Below, piece after piece: positions 1-11,246 of a stretch of DNA of 64,000 bases. A program made the position numbers and the translations under genes. The DNA is taken from positions 32,973,913 through 33,037,912 of the forward strand of contig NC_133106.1 in assembly GCF_022965805.1 (NCBI RefSeq), read 5' to 3'. Source of the stretch: Primulina eburnea. Lineage: Eukaryota > Streptophyta > Magnoliopsida > Lamiales > Gesneriaceae. Numbering within the stretch: the first letter of the stretch is position 1; every line of letters starts with the position of its first letter. The notes under the pieces are model-generated. The model did no database searches. It was given only the letters and a program-made list of their open reading frames with translations, and was not told where the DNA came from.

Positions 1-115
1 AGTTAAAGCCCGGATACAAAGGCATGTAGCTCAGCCCCTGCCTAGCACAACCATGTCTGACAGCTAGGAAGAAAAAAATAAAGCTACTGACAGAGATTAA
101 CTGGTTCTTCGTTTA

Positions 116-821
116 AGCATAGTTTGGTACACATGATAGGATAAACATGTGATATATAATATAAAGATAAGTTGAGGATAAATAAGATGTTGGATATTAT
201 ATTTAATGTTTGGTATGATTTTAATAAGAGTGATTAAATTTATATATTAGATTGTAATGACAAAATTAACCTTATCATAATAAATTTTATAATTTCAAAG
301 TTGTTGATTGATTTCATATTTTTTATTTGTTCATGTGCCGATAGTACTTGCATGATTTATTTATTTTTACCTAATTTTATATATTATATAATATGATAAT
401 TGACCCTTGATTTTGTGAGTCAAGTCAAATATCAATTTTTAAGTATAGTAGAGTGATAATAATAATTTTATTGAGATTTATAAAAATTATTTATATAATT
501 ATCTCGAAATCATTTATATAATTATCATATTATATAATATATAAAAATAAATAAAATATTTATTTGATTTTAATTTCTACCTACTATCATAGATTTATAA
601 AAAAAAAATCATTTATAAATTGAGGGTAATTAAGTCATTTATAGTGTATTTTATCATTTGATTAAAATTATCACACCTTCTATTAGGGATATTTTATCCT
701 TCTAAAAAATTATTTATCAAGGGCCCATGATATTATCATGAGCTTTTTAAAAAGGTACCAAACATGGGATAATGAGGATTATTTATCAATCCCTCTCTTA
801 TCCCATGTACCAAACTATGCC
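116..821. mobile_element. Harbinger-like non-autonomous element (706 bp)
   Basis: The left end reads agcatagtttggtaca and the right end is its imperfect reverse complement, tgtaccaaactatgcc. A TTA trinucleotide lies immediately outside each end (113-115 and 822-824). TTA/TAA target duplication with TIRs containing a GTTTGGT core is the signature of PIF/Harbinger and Tourist-type elements. The interior is AT-rich with no coding capacity. The flanks (1-115 and 822-1035) hold nothing I recognise. Confidence 0.65.
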
Positions 822-1035
822 TTACTATATTATTATTTATTACAATAATAATAATATTAAATAATTTTAATATATACTTAAGTTCAATTGTCTTATTTTA
901 TTCAAACGCTTTAACAAAATAAAATATCACATTTTATAAACTCCTAAAACAACTTATAATATATAGAAATTTATAAGTTGTTTTAAATAAATTTAATCAA
1001 AATGACATTTATGTATATTCGGGACAAGTTTTATG

Positions 1036-1224
1036 AGTTGGTCTCTTGTGACTTGTGAGATGGTCTCACGAATTTTTATATGTGAGACAGATCAACTATA
1101 CCAATATTAATAATAAAAAGTAATACTTTTAACATAAAAAGCGATATTTTTTCATGGATTACTCAAATAAGATATCCGTCTCACAAAATATGACTCGTGA
1201 TACCGTCTCACACAAGTTTTTGCA
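1036..1224. mobile_element. Palindromic GAGACGGTCTCAC MITE, copy 1
   Basis: This is a member of the ~180-bp family found at least nine times in the window. A near-palindromic gtgag-atggt-ctcac block sits at one end and accgtctcacacaag at the other. The middle contains the family's paired motifs aataaaaagtaatact and cataaaaagcgatatt. Both end blocks are self-complementary, so the element can fold at each end as well as end to end. Confidence 0.7.
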
Positions 1225-1781
1225 ACGTTTTCTAGGAGATATCTAAAAAATTCAAGGCCGTTTAGCACCTTGCTCTTACACATTATGTTTAAATTTTTTG
1301 AATAAATAGATATGGATATTTCTAATTTGCTAAAGAAAAAAGTTGAGAAAAGAGTTTAAATTATACGTGATAATTAATTGACACCATATATATCTTTGAT
1401 TTGATTGGTATCCAGCATGAAAAAAAGAAAATCTAACGCTTACATGTTATTCCAGCAATAGAATCAATAAACTAAAGCAACCAAATTGTAACCAAGAAAA
1501 CATTTTGTTCAACCCATATCACATATCAACATTTTGTTCAACCCATATCACATATCAAGAATGTGGTGATGAACACTTGAACTTTGCTGCAATTTGTCTC
1601 ATACTGAAAAATATTTGCCATATGCGAAATCATTAAAGGTAACAAAGTATAATCTAAATCAAAAGTGAAGAGGACCAGGGACCAATTTTTAGGTATCAAT
1701 AAAATGAGGCACACACAAAGTGAGGCTCCCTCCATTGGTAATGAAACCAGGCAGAATATTTCTTCGTAGAAGTCTCATATT

Positions 1782-3516
1782 TTATATGGCGCTATTTCGC
1801 AGATTGATAGTTGCTTCGATAAGGGAACTCGAAATGGTTTGACCAACTTCGGCTTTGCAGAGTGGACATGATGCATTGATTCTCAGCCATTTGTCGACAC
1901 ACTCCTTGTGAAAGAGATGCAAGCAAGGCAGCTCTCTCAGTTCATCATTATTTAGGTACTTGGCTAAGCAGATACAGCATGCCTGTTGATCAGAAAAACC
2001 AAAGTTACTTTTCAGGGTTCGACTGAAGGGCCACATGCTGCAGGAACATAATGCAATTTAAATAAATGAGTCAAGAAGATAATGTACTCCAGAATACATG
2101 CAGATGTGGTTGACAGAAGTAGAAGCAATGAGGCTTGAATCCATAACGGTTTACGGAGATGAATTAGATTTCAAATTATCTCCAACCTCATATTTTCATT
2201 AATAACGAAGAAAATTGGGGGACAAAGCAGTCAATCATTGAAATCAAGCCATTTTCATTGACAAAATTTAATAATTCAATAGAATAAAATGAATCATACT
2301 GCATCCTCTCCTGATATTGCACGCTCATTCTCTGTTCCAACAGCCACTATCCCACCTTCACCTGCACCAGAGACGTTGTCCTTGCTCTTATTTTTCTTGA
2401 CTTTAAATTTATAAGTTGGCAGAGTACTAATAGACTCTGGAGTAGCTCCTCTATTCTGAGACAAATCTTCTCTGAAGCCCAGAACCGAAAATAAACAAGG
2501 AAGGCAGCAGCAAATTGTAGCACAGAGAATGAAAGGCATTGCATAGCCAATACAGCTAAATGTGAGAAATACTATGCATAACCTGCGAGTGAAAAAGTTC
2601 GAAAAAAGTGTGAATTTAAAAAGAGACTGAACAAATCTCACTGTGAGTATGCTAAGAAAATGTAGCGTATTCTAGAAGTACCTATACACGTTTGGGCATC
2701 AGTGGATGAAGAGTGCCCTCCAAAAGTCCAGACATTCCCAACAACAAACCAAACAGCAAAGAAACAATCCAAACCCATCTTTAAGTATTCGACGAACACC
2801 TTAAGCCTTCAATAATAAGAATGGAAATTTAGTTCCCCACAATGTAATTATCAACTTCACGGTCCCAAACCATTAAGTTCAACATGAATAATTTGGTGAT
2901 GCATATGCAGCAGTTACCTAGAATTTGGTAAACCATTACTTTGAGTGCCTCTGGTTGCTGTACTAGTTGACCGGCGATCTTCACCTCCAATGACTCTCCC
3001 TGTCAAAGAGCCAGTCATAGTGTTGCCCTGAGAAGAATCCTGACGAAGTTGAAATGAAACCTGTTCAGAACCCTGGTTCCGATATTTAAAACGCCAACAT
3101 AGAAGAGGGAGAATCGCCAAACAGCCAGATGCATAACCCAATATCCATGTTTTCAAAGGAGCACCTGGTTTTTCGTGCTTTGAAAGAGACAACACAATAA
3201 TAGCTGCAATAATTTGGCTTAGAGTCAACAGTAGCTCAACTGATATCCATAAACCAGAATTCAGTGGACTCCTTTGGCGGCCACGATTATTTCCTCTTCG
3301 CATCTGTGATGAGTTCCTTGTGTTTGATCCATTGGCAGTAAAAATTGGGGGTTGATAAACAGGAACTCTTGAGCTAGCACTCGGTTGATTCTCACTATGT
3401 TGCAGCTCCAAGGCCCCAAACGGCCTGTCATGGGAAAAACTAGACGAAGAAGCGTCACTGCTACTAGTAATTTCAATAACATGTTGATTATCATTGTGGT
3501 CATCGGCTCGCTCCAT
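1782..3516 (-). CDS. Membrane-anchored RING-type E3 ubiquitin ligase, apparent frameshift
   Basis: This belongs to the plant family of multi-spanning membrane proteins with a C-terminal RING-H2 domain (Arabidopsis At1g12760/At4g11680 type). Exons on the minus strand are 3516-2918, 2806-2682, 2582-2300 and 1982-1782. The first encodes a Ser-rich N-terminus and two hydrophobic helices beginning SGLWISVELLLTLSQIIAA. The next two carry further membrane segments and a conserved ATPES...LPTYKFK stretch. The last holds the RING, with CCICLAKY, LPCLHLFHKECVDKWL and SCPLCKAEVG supplying the metal ligands. The start at MERADDHND is preferred because it matches the family's short acidic N-terminus, but the frame is open up to 3597. 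Coding length totals 1208 nt, one short of a multiple of three. In exon 2 the family reads D-A-P-N-x-Y-R across the splice junction, and here that reading needs one more C near 2694-2696. As given, translation ends after 244 residues, before the RING. Confidence 0.85.
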
Positions 3517-3597
3517 TAACATAAAGACTTTCTTGGCTTCGCTTTTATGTTGAATTCCCAATAACGGCAGAGCCATCCAAGTCCATCGAATGGACAC

Positions 3598-5046
3598 GGC
3601 AACAAACCGAGGACATGGGACAATAGGCTAGTGAAAATATCTTCAGACCCCTTCCTATCAATGCCAAAAACTGAATGCCTGATAGGATTGAGTCACTTAA
3701 ATGCCGCGGATTCCGACACTTCACCCAGCATACAAAATCATTTCTCCAGGACCCTGGTCAAGGAACACAAGGCAGGATATTGAAAACCACCTCATTCAGT
3801 CAGGATATTTCAATAATGAAACCTTACCTGAATTGAAAAGGAAACAAAAGTTTCACAATATTTTTTCTTATTGTTTTAATACATTTTCAGGAAACTGGGT
3901 ACTTTCAAATTTCAGAGGCTAGAAAACAAATCCCAGCAGAGTAAAATGAACAATTACCATGATAACAAACAGCTACACCTCTTCAAGAATAATAATCCGT
4001 CAAGGCAAAAGGAAAAATCAAAACAACAAAAATCGTATACTACGTGCTTATAAATTCAAATTACAAACAATGCACCCATATGAGCAGCAGCATCAGTCAC
4101 ATGTTCTTATCAAAACCTTAATATTTAAATTAACACATCATTTCGTAATAAATTCTATCATTTCGGAATTCAAACTGAGAACAATTTCCAAATTCCACAA
4201 CTCAGGAAACCAAAATCCCTAGCAGCAATAAATCGTTAAGCAACCATTTCATACGCGTCCTTCATAATTAACAAAATCTCTGAAATGAAAAGTCCACAAA
4301 TAAATTCAAACCAAAACAAAATAAAATTATCTACAAAATAGCTAAAAAAGACGTAACTTGAAAATTCTGCAGATAATTATACACATTCAAGCGAACAAAA
4401 TTCATCATTCTGACCAATGTTTCGATGAAGCGAAGATTTGAGTGACCAAATGAAAAATCTGTCAAAGCTTTTCTCTAAAAGATAGCTCTGAATCGTTCAT
4501 TTCGAAGACTCTTTAGATGGTTGTCAAAATATTATCACACAAAATGCGAATACTTCACTATCATCTATTTAATTTCATTTTTATTTTTATTTATTTTTAA
4601 GTGATTTATTTTTTTTTCTTCCTGAAAAATGTAATATTGGGATAATTTTTTATTTCCAAATTATGGAGAATAGTTATTTTTTAAAAAAAACTTTCATATC
4701 ATAATTATTATAAATATCTTTAACTATATTTGAAAATTTTATTATATTTTATTTTCTCGTTATTACGAAAATTGAAATGTTTCACAATAAATTCAACATG
4801 TGTTTAGAACAAAAAAATTGATATAAAAAAATTGAATCAATTTGATAACAATAATAAGATATATAACTATATTAATCAAATTAACTTTTGACTTTCGAAA
4901 GTACGGAAATAAAAACATTTTACTCGAGCTACCCGAATGTCAAATCTATCTACATTACAATCAAAATTAAGTTTCTAAAATTATCGTAATTTAACTATGT
5001 ATTATGGTAAATAAATTGTTTATTTGGAGGTCGAATTGTTCATATG
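3598..5046. other. Upstream region of the RING gene, AT-rich
   Basis: 3598-4560 is the likely leader, first intron and promoter of the minus-strand RING gene, since family members usually have a 5' UTR intron. Small frames here show no family features. 4560-5046 is AT-rich with poly-A/T runs and nothing I can name. Confidence 0.4.
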
Positions 5047-5226
5047 AGTAGGCATTTTGTGAGACGGTCTCATGAATCTTTATCTATGAAACGAGTCAAC
5101 CTTAACGATATTCATAATAAAAAGTAATATTCTTAGCATAAAAAGTAATAGTTTTCATGGATGACCCAAATAAGAGATATGTATCACAAAATACGACCCG
5201 TGAGACCGTTTCACGCAAGTTTTTGC
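5047..5226. mobile_element. Palindromic GAGACGGTCTCAC MITE, copy 2
   Basis: It starts gagtaggcattttgtgagac and ends with the family terminus gagaccgtttcacgcaag followed by tttttgc. It keeps the internal aataaaaagtaatatt and cataaaaagtaatagt pair. The region from here to 5810 is AT-rich with no gene. Confidence 0.75.
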
Positions 5227-5807
5227 TTGTTTTTCTATTTAAGTTTATTTATTTTACTTTCAATTAATTATTTGGCATTTTGGCTTTCGAATCATTTTAT
5301 GTAAACAACATTTTAGTTGTTAGAATTAGATTTTTTTTGTCAATAAAATTTATAAGATGATGAATAAAGAAACTATTTATTCTTTAAAAAAAACAGCAAT
5401 CTCATTTTATTTGGATAGAAGTCGAAGCCTTTATTCTCAAAATCATAATAAGCGATCGTTCTATTATGTTAAAGATTCTCACTATTATATGATTATATTA
5501 TTAAGATAAAGAAAGATATATACAATTCGATATAATAATATTTACTTTAGATAAAATATGTGTGATTTAATTAGTTGATATATTTACGAAAATAAAATTA
5601 AAGTGAGAAGTCCAAAGAAAAAAATGAAGGTGAATCGAGAGCCGCCACAACCAAATCACGGTTGACATCACAATTAGCTAATCAATTTTGTGAAATGTGA
5701 AAATCAAATAGTTCCATTTTGACGTTCTTCTTCACATGCGAAAGTCCATTAATTTTAAATCAGCTCTAAATCTTTTTATATAATAAATTCTAAAATGTTA
5801 TTTTATC

Positions 5808-5810
<3 letters not shown>

Positions 5811-5892
<82 letters not shown>
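5811..5892. repeat. (TA)n microsatellite, left flank of the inverted element pair
   Basis: A TA dinucleotide run of about 80 bases abuts the left transposon end. A similar but shorter (TA)n run, 11962-11989, abuts the right end of the pair, and (TA)8 separates the two copies. The insertion target was therefore a TA microsatellite. Confidence 0.95.
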
Positions 5893-5897
<5 letters not shown>

Positions 5898-6618
5898 GTG
5901 TTACACTGCTCACCCAAAGGGTGAGCAACCATGAGCGACGCGCTATGTGGCCAAATATGTGGATTTTTTAAATACATGTGGACTTTTTCTTTTTTCTTTT
6001 TTTTATCATTTCTTTTAATTTGTAGGGGAACTTGTCGCTCAGCTCATTTTTCCCCCAAAAAGCTACTGCACTCATCGTTGTTCCTTCTTCCAACCGCAAC
6101 CACAGATCTTCCTACCGCACCACCGTACCGCCTGCACAGTAGTACGAGCGCGACCACAGTTAGTCCTCGCCATCACCATACCGCGTAACCACCGCGCCAC
6201 AACCGTCCGGAGACTAAAATTACCGGAGGATTCACTCACCGACGACATTTTATTTTGGTATTCCCGCATAAACTCGTCTTCGATTGTTGTAGTCTATTCC
6301 GGAAATTTTCTATGTTATCAAATGTTACTACTACTTCCGCAGGTTATTATCCATCTTTTCTGGCGTTGCTTAAAACTGAAGAAAATTAATAACTTTCATA
6401 TCTCCAGAAATTTTTGATAAAATATGAGCAACAGACTGTATTTTTAAAAAATAATTCGTTTATTTTTTTGTAATTTGAGACATGACTTATTTTGGGTTAT
6501 CAAAAAAACATAGACACGACCCTAAAGTTTTTAATTAGTACCAAAATTGTTGTAGAACGAGACACTTAAAATAGTTCTTTCTGATAGATATTTATTTTGT
6601 CAATTTTTTTTTTCAGAA

Positions 6619-7575
6619 ATGGATCATTTTAGTGAAGATGAGCAATCATACATCCCCCAAGTGGGAGATGATCAGAAGCCAAGTATTGGTATGAGATTTG
6701 ATTCTTTAGAGGATGCATTCTCGTTCTACAATCAATATGCACGAGAATCTGGTTTTAGCGCAAGAATGAGTAATAGCAAGAAAAGTAAGAAAACGAACGA
6801 AGTTGTCTGGAAAAAATTTGTATGCTTTAAAGAAGGACATACAGATGATATTCGATGGAACAAACAGGGCAAAAATGTGGAATCAAGAAAAGAAAGAGCG
6901 CGTGGCGAGACTAGAACCGGATGTTTGTCAAAGATTTCAGTTGTGAAGGAACAAACAGGTCCAGGTTGGGTTGTTAGTAACTTCATTGAAAGTCATAATC
7001 ATCCATTATCGACTCCGTCAAAGGTGCATTTGTTACGCTCACATCGTAATATTTCTGCATCAAAAAAAGTGTTGAGTCAACAATTTGCAGAAGCCAATGT
7101 GCCTACTTGTCAACAAATGAGATTATTTGAGATAGAGTCGGGAGGGCCTGAGCATGTAGGTTTCCTAGAAAGAGATATAAGAAACTATGAGAAAAGTATC
7201 AGGGATGAGCATAAGGGTATTGATGCAGAGACATTGGTTGATTTCTTCGAATCTGATAAAGAGAAGAGTTCATTGTTCTTTTTTGATTATGAAACTGACT
7301 CGGATTTGGTTCTTTCTGTATTTCATATGTTGCTTATGAGGATGGGATTTGGTTCTTTCTGTATTTCATATGTTGCTTATGAGGATGGGATTTGGTTCTT
7401 TTTGTTTAGCTGTCCATCAAGAAAGACTCTGTTGCTTACAGAAACTTGGCAATCTTTGGGGAGACTCTGTTGCTTACAGAAACATGAAGAGATTATGTTG
7501 TCTACGGGGCTTATGAGGACTGGTACATGCTCAAAGTTACAAACTGATACACAAGCATCAACACTAATTGAATAA
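6619..7575 (+). CDS. FAR1-type DNA-binding domain protein, transposon copy A (truncated transposase-like)
   Basis: This 318-aa frame starts directly after a polypyrimidine tract and cag, suggesting a spliced 5' leader. Residues ~25-145 form a FAR1 DNA-binding (WRKY-GCM1 zinc finger) domain. The candidate ligands are Cys69 in FVCFKEGH, Cys102 in TGCLSK, and His126 and His128 in ESHNHPL. Residues ~160-230, including the FFFDYETDSD segment, align with the linker before the MULE transposase domain in FAR1/FHY3 proteins. After that, homology stops. A 43-bp tandem duplication (7310-7352, 7353-7395) and a second short one shift the frame and replace the catalytic core. The product could bind DNA but not transpose. 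It may be a Pack-MULE-captured fragment or a decayed transposase. Confidence 0.75.
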   Translation: MDHFSEDEQSYIPQVGDDQKPSIGMRFDSLEDAFSFYNQYARESGFSARMSNSKKSKKTNEVVWKKFVCFKEGHTDDIRWNKQGKNVESRKERARGETRTGCLSKISVVKEQTGPGWVVSNFIESHNHPLSTPSKVHLLRSHRNISASKKVLSQQFAEANVPTCQQMRLFEIESGGPEHVGFLERDIRNYEKSIRDEHKGIDAETLVDFFESDKEKSSLFFFDYETDSDLVLSVFHMLLMRMGFGSFCISYVAYEDGIWFFLFSCPSRKTLLLTETWQSLGRLCCLQKHEEIMLSTGLMRTGTCSKLQTDTQASTLIE

Positions 7576-7736
7576 TTCATATTAACTTTTTGAATAACAA
7601 TACAACCATTCATCACATATTACAAACTGCACCATAAAGTTGTTGAATTACAATACAATCATCCGTCAAATATTATTTTTACCATTACAAACATATTGGT
7701 TGCAGCTACTGTCAATAACTTACAATAATACATCTA

Positions 7737-8054
7737 TTAATCTTTACTAATGTTTAGTGCTTTCAAATTTTCTTGTATCACCTCCAAGCTCTTCAGTATT
7801 TCATCCAACTTATCGGCCTGCGATACTTTGACTCTAGAACTTGAAGCTGCATTTGAACTTTCGTTTACCGTATTTTGGGAGGACGTCGAGGCAGATTGGT
7901 TCACCAATGAGGCATTGTAAGCTTTCTCGGCCTCCTCTCTAGTTCTATAAGATTGGTGGACAGCACCCTTATACCCATTAACGTTAGAACTTGCTTCTGC
8001 CCACGTGTCGTAAATACCAGGATTACGCCCAACAAACACAACATATGTTTTTCC
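7737..8054 (-). CDS. RNase H1 N-terminal (viroplasmin-type) domain protein, transposon copy A
   Basis: The frame follows an acceptor-like gtag at its 5' edge and reads GKTYVVFVGRNPGIYDTW, then GYKGAVHQSYRTREEAEKAY. This is the compact hybrid-binding domain of eukaryotic RNase H1 and of caulimovirus viroplasmin (Pfam Cauli_VI family), which binds RNA/DNA hybrids or dsRNA. No RNase H catalytic domain follows. The tail is Ser-rich and then a short coiled-coil-like segment (KLDEILKSLEVIQENLKAL). There is no in-frame ATG in the domain exon, so an upstream exon must supply the start. It runs convergently towards the FAR1-type ORF, 161 bp away. It has Thr in SASTSS where copy B has Lys. Confidence 0.7.
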   Translation of the reverse strand, partial: GKTYVVFVGRNPGIYDTWAEASSNVNGYKGAVHQSYRTREEAEKAYNASLVNQSASTSSQNTVNESSNAASSSRVKVSQADKLDEILKSLEVIQENLKALNISKD

Positions 8055-8924
8055 CTACGTTGTAACGAAAATTGTTTCAACATCAAGATCTGAATAAAGA
8101 ATATCAATAAAGATTCAATGCGGCATTGTGCTGAATCTGATGCATGAGAGTTCTTCCACGAAGGCTATCTGTGAATCAATTAAATGATGAGAAGCAAAGG
8201 TTAAACCACTCTGATGCATCCGCCTTCTCCAAGTGAGTACTATTCAGTAATTTCCATTTCTTATAATTCATAATATTCTCCAAGTGAGTACTATTCTTAT
8301 AATTTCCATTGGGAGACGATGCTAGCTTAATTTATGGCCAAACAACCTTCAATACTTAATATTTTTTTAATAATATTAATTTATTTCATTACTGTTTTTC
8401 CGATGTTGATGCAATGCAAACCTCATCAAATAGTTAACAGATCCAAAGATTCCAAAAAAAATTGAAAAAGTATGAATACCATTGAATTTTGAGAGACCGA
8501 AAGATTTCCCTGGGTTCCCTCTTTTCTGGCGTCGACAGGTGGTGGGAGGGGAGATTTCTTTGGTTGCTGTAAGCTGTAAATCCTCGCCTACAGATTTTCA
8601 AAACCAAATAATAAAATAGGCCCACTAAATACACATTTAAATAAAAGAAATGATAAAAAAAGAAAAAGAAAAACGATGAACTTGGAAGATCTATGGTAGC
8701 GGTAGGAAGATCTGTGGTGGCGGTTGGAAGAAGGAACAACGATGAGTGCAGTAGCTTTTTGGGGGAAAAATGAGCTGAGCGACAAGTTCCCCTACAAATT
8801 AAAAGAAATGATAAAAAAAAGAAAAAAGAAAAAGTCCACATGTATTTAAAAAATCCACATATTTGGCCACATAGCGCGTCGCTCATGGTTGCTCACCCTT
8901 TGGGTGAGCAGTGTAACACTTCTC

Positions 8925-8940
8925 TATATATATATATATA
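8925..8940. repeat. (TA)8 spacer at the palindrome centre
   Basis: Exactly 16 bases of TA separate the outer end of copy A (cacttctc) from that of copy B (gagaagtg). It is the only unpaired sequence between the two arms and is itself self-complementary. Confidence 0.95.
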
Positions 8941-9810
8941 GAGAAGTGTTACACTGCTCACCCAAAGGGTGAGCAACCATGAGCGACGCGCTATGTGGCC
9001 AAATATGTGGATTTTTTAAATACATGTGGACTTTTTCTTTTTTCTTTTTTTTATCATTTCTTTTAATTTGTAGGGGAACTTGTCGCTCAGCTCATTTTTC
9101 CCCCAAAAAGCTACTGCACTCATCGTTGTTCCTTCTTCCAACCGCCACCACAGATCTTCCTACCGCTACCATAGATCTTCCAAGTTCATCGTTTTTCTTT
9201 TTCTTTTTTTATCATTTCTTTTATTTAAATGTGTATTTAGTGGGCCTATTTTATTATTTGGTTTTGAAAATCTGTAGGCGAGGATTTACAGCTTACAGCA
9301 ACCAAAGAAATCTCCCCTCCCACCACCTGTCGACGCCAGAAAAGAGGGAACCCAGGGAAATCTTTCGGTCTCTCAAAATTCAATGGTATTCATACTTTTT
9401 CAATTTTTTTTGGAATCTTTGGATCTGTTAACTATTTGATGAGGTTTGCATTGCATCAACATCGGAAAAACAGTAATGAAATAAATTAATATTATTAAAA
9501 AAATATTAAGTATTGAAGGTTGTTTGGCCATAAATTAAGCTAGCATCGTCTCCCAATGGAAATTATAAGAATAGTACTCACTTGGAGAATATTATGAATT
9601 ATAAGAAATGGAAATTACTGAATAGTACTCACTTGGAGAAGGCGGATGCATCAGAGTGGTTTAACCTTTGCTTCTCATCATTTAATTGATTCACAGATAG
9701 CCTTCGTGGAAGAACTCTCATGCATCAGATTCAGCACAATGCCGCATTGAATCTTTATTGATATTCTTTATTCAGATCTTGATGTTGAAACAATTTTCGT
9801 TACAACGTAG

Positions 9811-10128
9811 GGAAAAACATATGTTGTGTTTGTTGGGCGTAATCCTGGTATTTACGACACGTGGGCAGAAGCAAGTTCTAACGTTAATGGGTATAAGGGT
9901 GCTGTCCACCAATCTTATAGAACTAGAGAGGAGGCCGAGAAAGCTTACAATGCCTCATTGGTGAACCAATCTGCCTCGAAGTCCTCCCAAAATACGGTAA
10001 ACGAAAGTTCAAATGCAGCTTCAAGTTCTAGAGTCAAAGTATCGCAGGCCGATAAGTTGGATGAAATACTGAAGAGCTTGGAGGTGATACAAGAAAATTT
10101 GAAAGCACTAAACATTAGTAAAGATTAA
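9811..10128 (+). CDS. RNase H1 N-terminal (viroplasmin-type) domain protein, transposon copy B
   Basis: This is the mirror copy of 7737-8054, identical except for Lys in SASKSS. The domain exon begins after gtag at 9810. Upstream (9380-9800) is non-coding by eye, with a directly repeated gaatagtactcacttggaga motif (near 9569 and 9620). It shares the F-x-G-R-x-P-G-I-Y-x-T-W signature and lacks a catalytic RNase H domain. Confidence 0.7.
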   Translation, partial: GKTYVVFVGRNPGIYDTWAEASSNVNGYKGAVHQSYRTREEAEKAYNASLVNQSASKSSQNTVNESSNAASSSRVKVSQADKLDEILKSLEVIQENLKALNISKD

Positions 10129-10289
10129 TAGATGTATTATTGTAAGTTATTGACAGTAGCTGCAACCAATATGTTTGTAATGGTAAAAATAATATTTGAC
10201 GGATGATTGTATTGTAATTCAACAACTTTATGGTGCAGTTTGTAATATGTGATGAATGGTTGTATTGTTATTCAAAAAGTTAATATGAA

Positions 10290-11246
10290 TTATTCAATTA
10301 GTGTTGATGCTTGTGTATCAGTTTGTAACTTTGAGCATGTACCAGTCCTCATAAGCCCCGTAGACAACATAATCTCTTCATGTTTCTGTAAGCAACAGAG
10401 TCTCCCCAAAGATTGCCAAGTTTCTGTAAGCAACAGAGTCTTTCTTGATGGACAGCTAAACAAAAAGAACCAAATCCCATCCTCATAAGCAACATATGAA
10501 ATACAGAAAGAACCAAATCCCATCCTCATAAGCAACATATGAAATACAGAAAGAACCAAATCCGAGTCAGTTTCATAATCAAAAAAGAACAATGAACTCT
10601 TCTCTTTATCAGATTCGAAGAAATCAACCAATGTCTCTGCATCAATACCCTTATGCTCATCCCTGATACTTTTCTCATAGTTTCTTATATCTCTTTCTAG
10701 GAAACCTACATGCTCAGGCCCTCCCGACTCTATCTCAAATAATCTCATTTGTTGACAAGTAGGCACATTGGCTTCTGCAAATTGTTGACTCAACACTTTT
10801 TTTGATGCAGAAATATTACGATGTGAGCGTAACAAATGCACCTTTGACGGAGTCGATAATGGATGATTATGACTTTCAATGAAGTTACTAACAACCCAAC
10901 CTGGACCTGTTTGTTCCTTCACAACTGAAATCTTTGACAAACATCCGGTTCTAGTCTCGCCACGCGCTCTTTCTTTTCTTGATTCCACATTTTTGCCCTG
11001 TTTGTTCCATCGAATATCATCTGTATGTCCTTCTTTAAAGCATACAAATTTTTTCCAGACAACTTCGTTCGTTTTCTTACTTTTCTTGCTATTACTCATT
11101 CTTGCGCTAAAACCAGATTCTCGTGCATATTGATTGTAGAACGAGAATGCATCCTCTAAAGAATCAAATCTCATACCAATACTTGGCTTCTGATCATCTC
11201 CCACTTGGGGGATGTATGATTGCTCATCTTCACTAAAATGATCCAT
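10290..11246 (-). CDS. FAR1-type DNA-binding domain protein, transposon copy B
   Basis: This 318-aa frame is identical in translation to that at 6619-7575, with the same zinc-finger residues and the same internal 43-bp duplication. The duplication therefore predates the inverted pairing. The absence of any amino-acid difference between the copies supports recent origin or gene conversion between arms. Confidence 0.75.
   Translation of the reverse strand: MDHFSEDEQSYIPQVGDDQKPSIGMRFDSLEDAFSFYNQYARESGFSARMSNSKKSKKTNEVVWKKFVCFKEGHTDDIRWNKQGKNVESRKERARGETRTGCLSKISVVKEQTGPGWVVSNFIESHNHPLSTPSKVHLLRSHRNISASKKVLSQQFAEANVPTCQQMRLFEIESGGPEHVGFLERDIRNYEKSIRDEHKGIDAETLVDFFESDKEKSSLFFFDYETDSDLVLSVFHMLLMRMGFGSFCISYVAYEDGIWFFLFSCPSRKTLLLTETWQSLGRLCCLQKHEEIMLSTGLMRTGTCSKLQTDTQASTLIE

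Larger units (their letters stand above)
5893..8924 (+). mobile_element. TIR transposon copy A (Mutator-like/Pack-MULE type)
   Basis: The element is about 3032 bp. Terminal inverted repeats of ~227 bp (5893-6119 and 8698-8924) start GAGAAGTGTTACACTG at the intact ends, followed by a small internal palindrome gctcacccaaagggtgagc. Long TIRs and a FAR1-type ORF point to the Mutator-like superfamily, because FAR1/FHY3 proteins derive from MULE transposases. No DDE catalytic domain is present, so the copy is non-autonomous. A 9-bp target duplication cannot be scored because the target is (TA)n. It holds two convergent ORFs. Another TIR superfamily remains possible. Confidence 0.75.

Noticed and set aside
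5931..6188. Open frame starting MSDALCGQICGFF in the terminal repeat, also at 8434-8886, 8979-9431 and 11677-11934
   Set aside because: It lies in the terminal inverted repeats and is low-complexity, Phe-rich translation of T-rich sequence. I see no conserved domain.
6732..6986. Minus-strand frame within copy A (and its mirror at 10879-11133)
   Set aside because: It is antisense to the conserved FAR1 DNA-binding domain, so it is a shadow frame.
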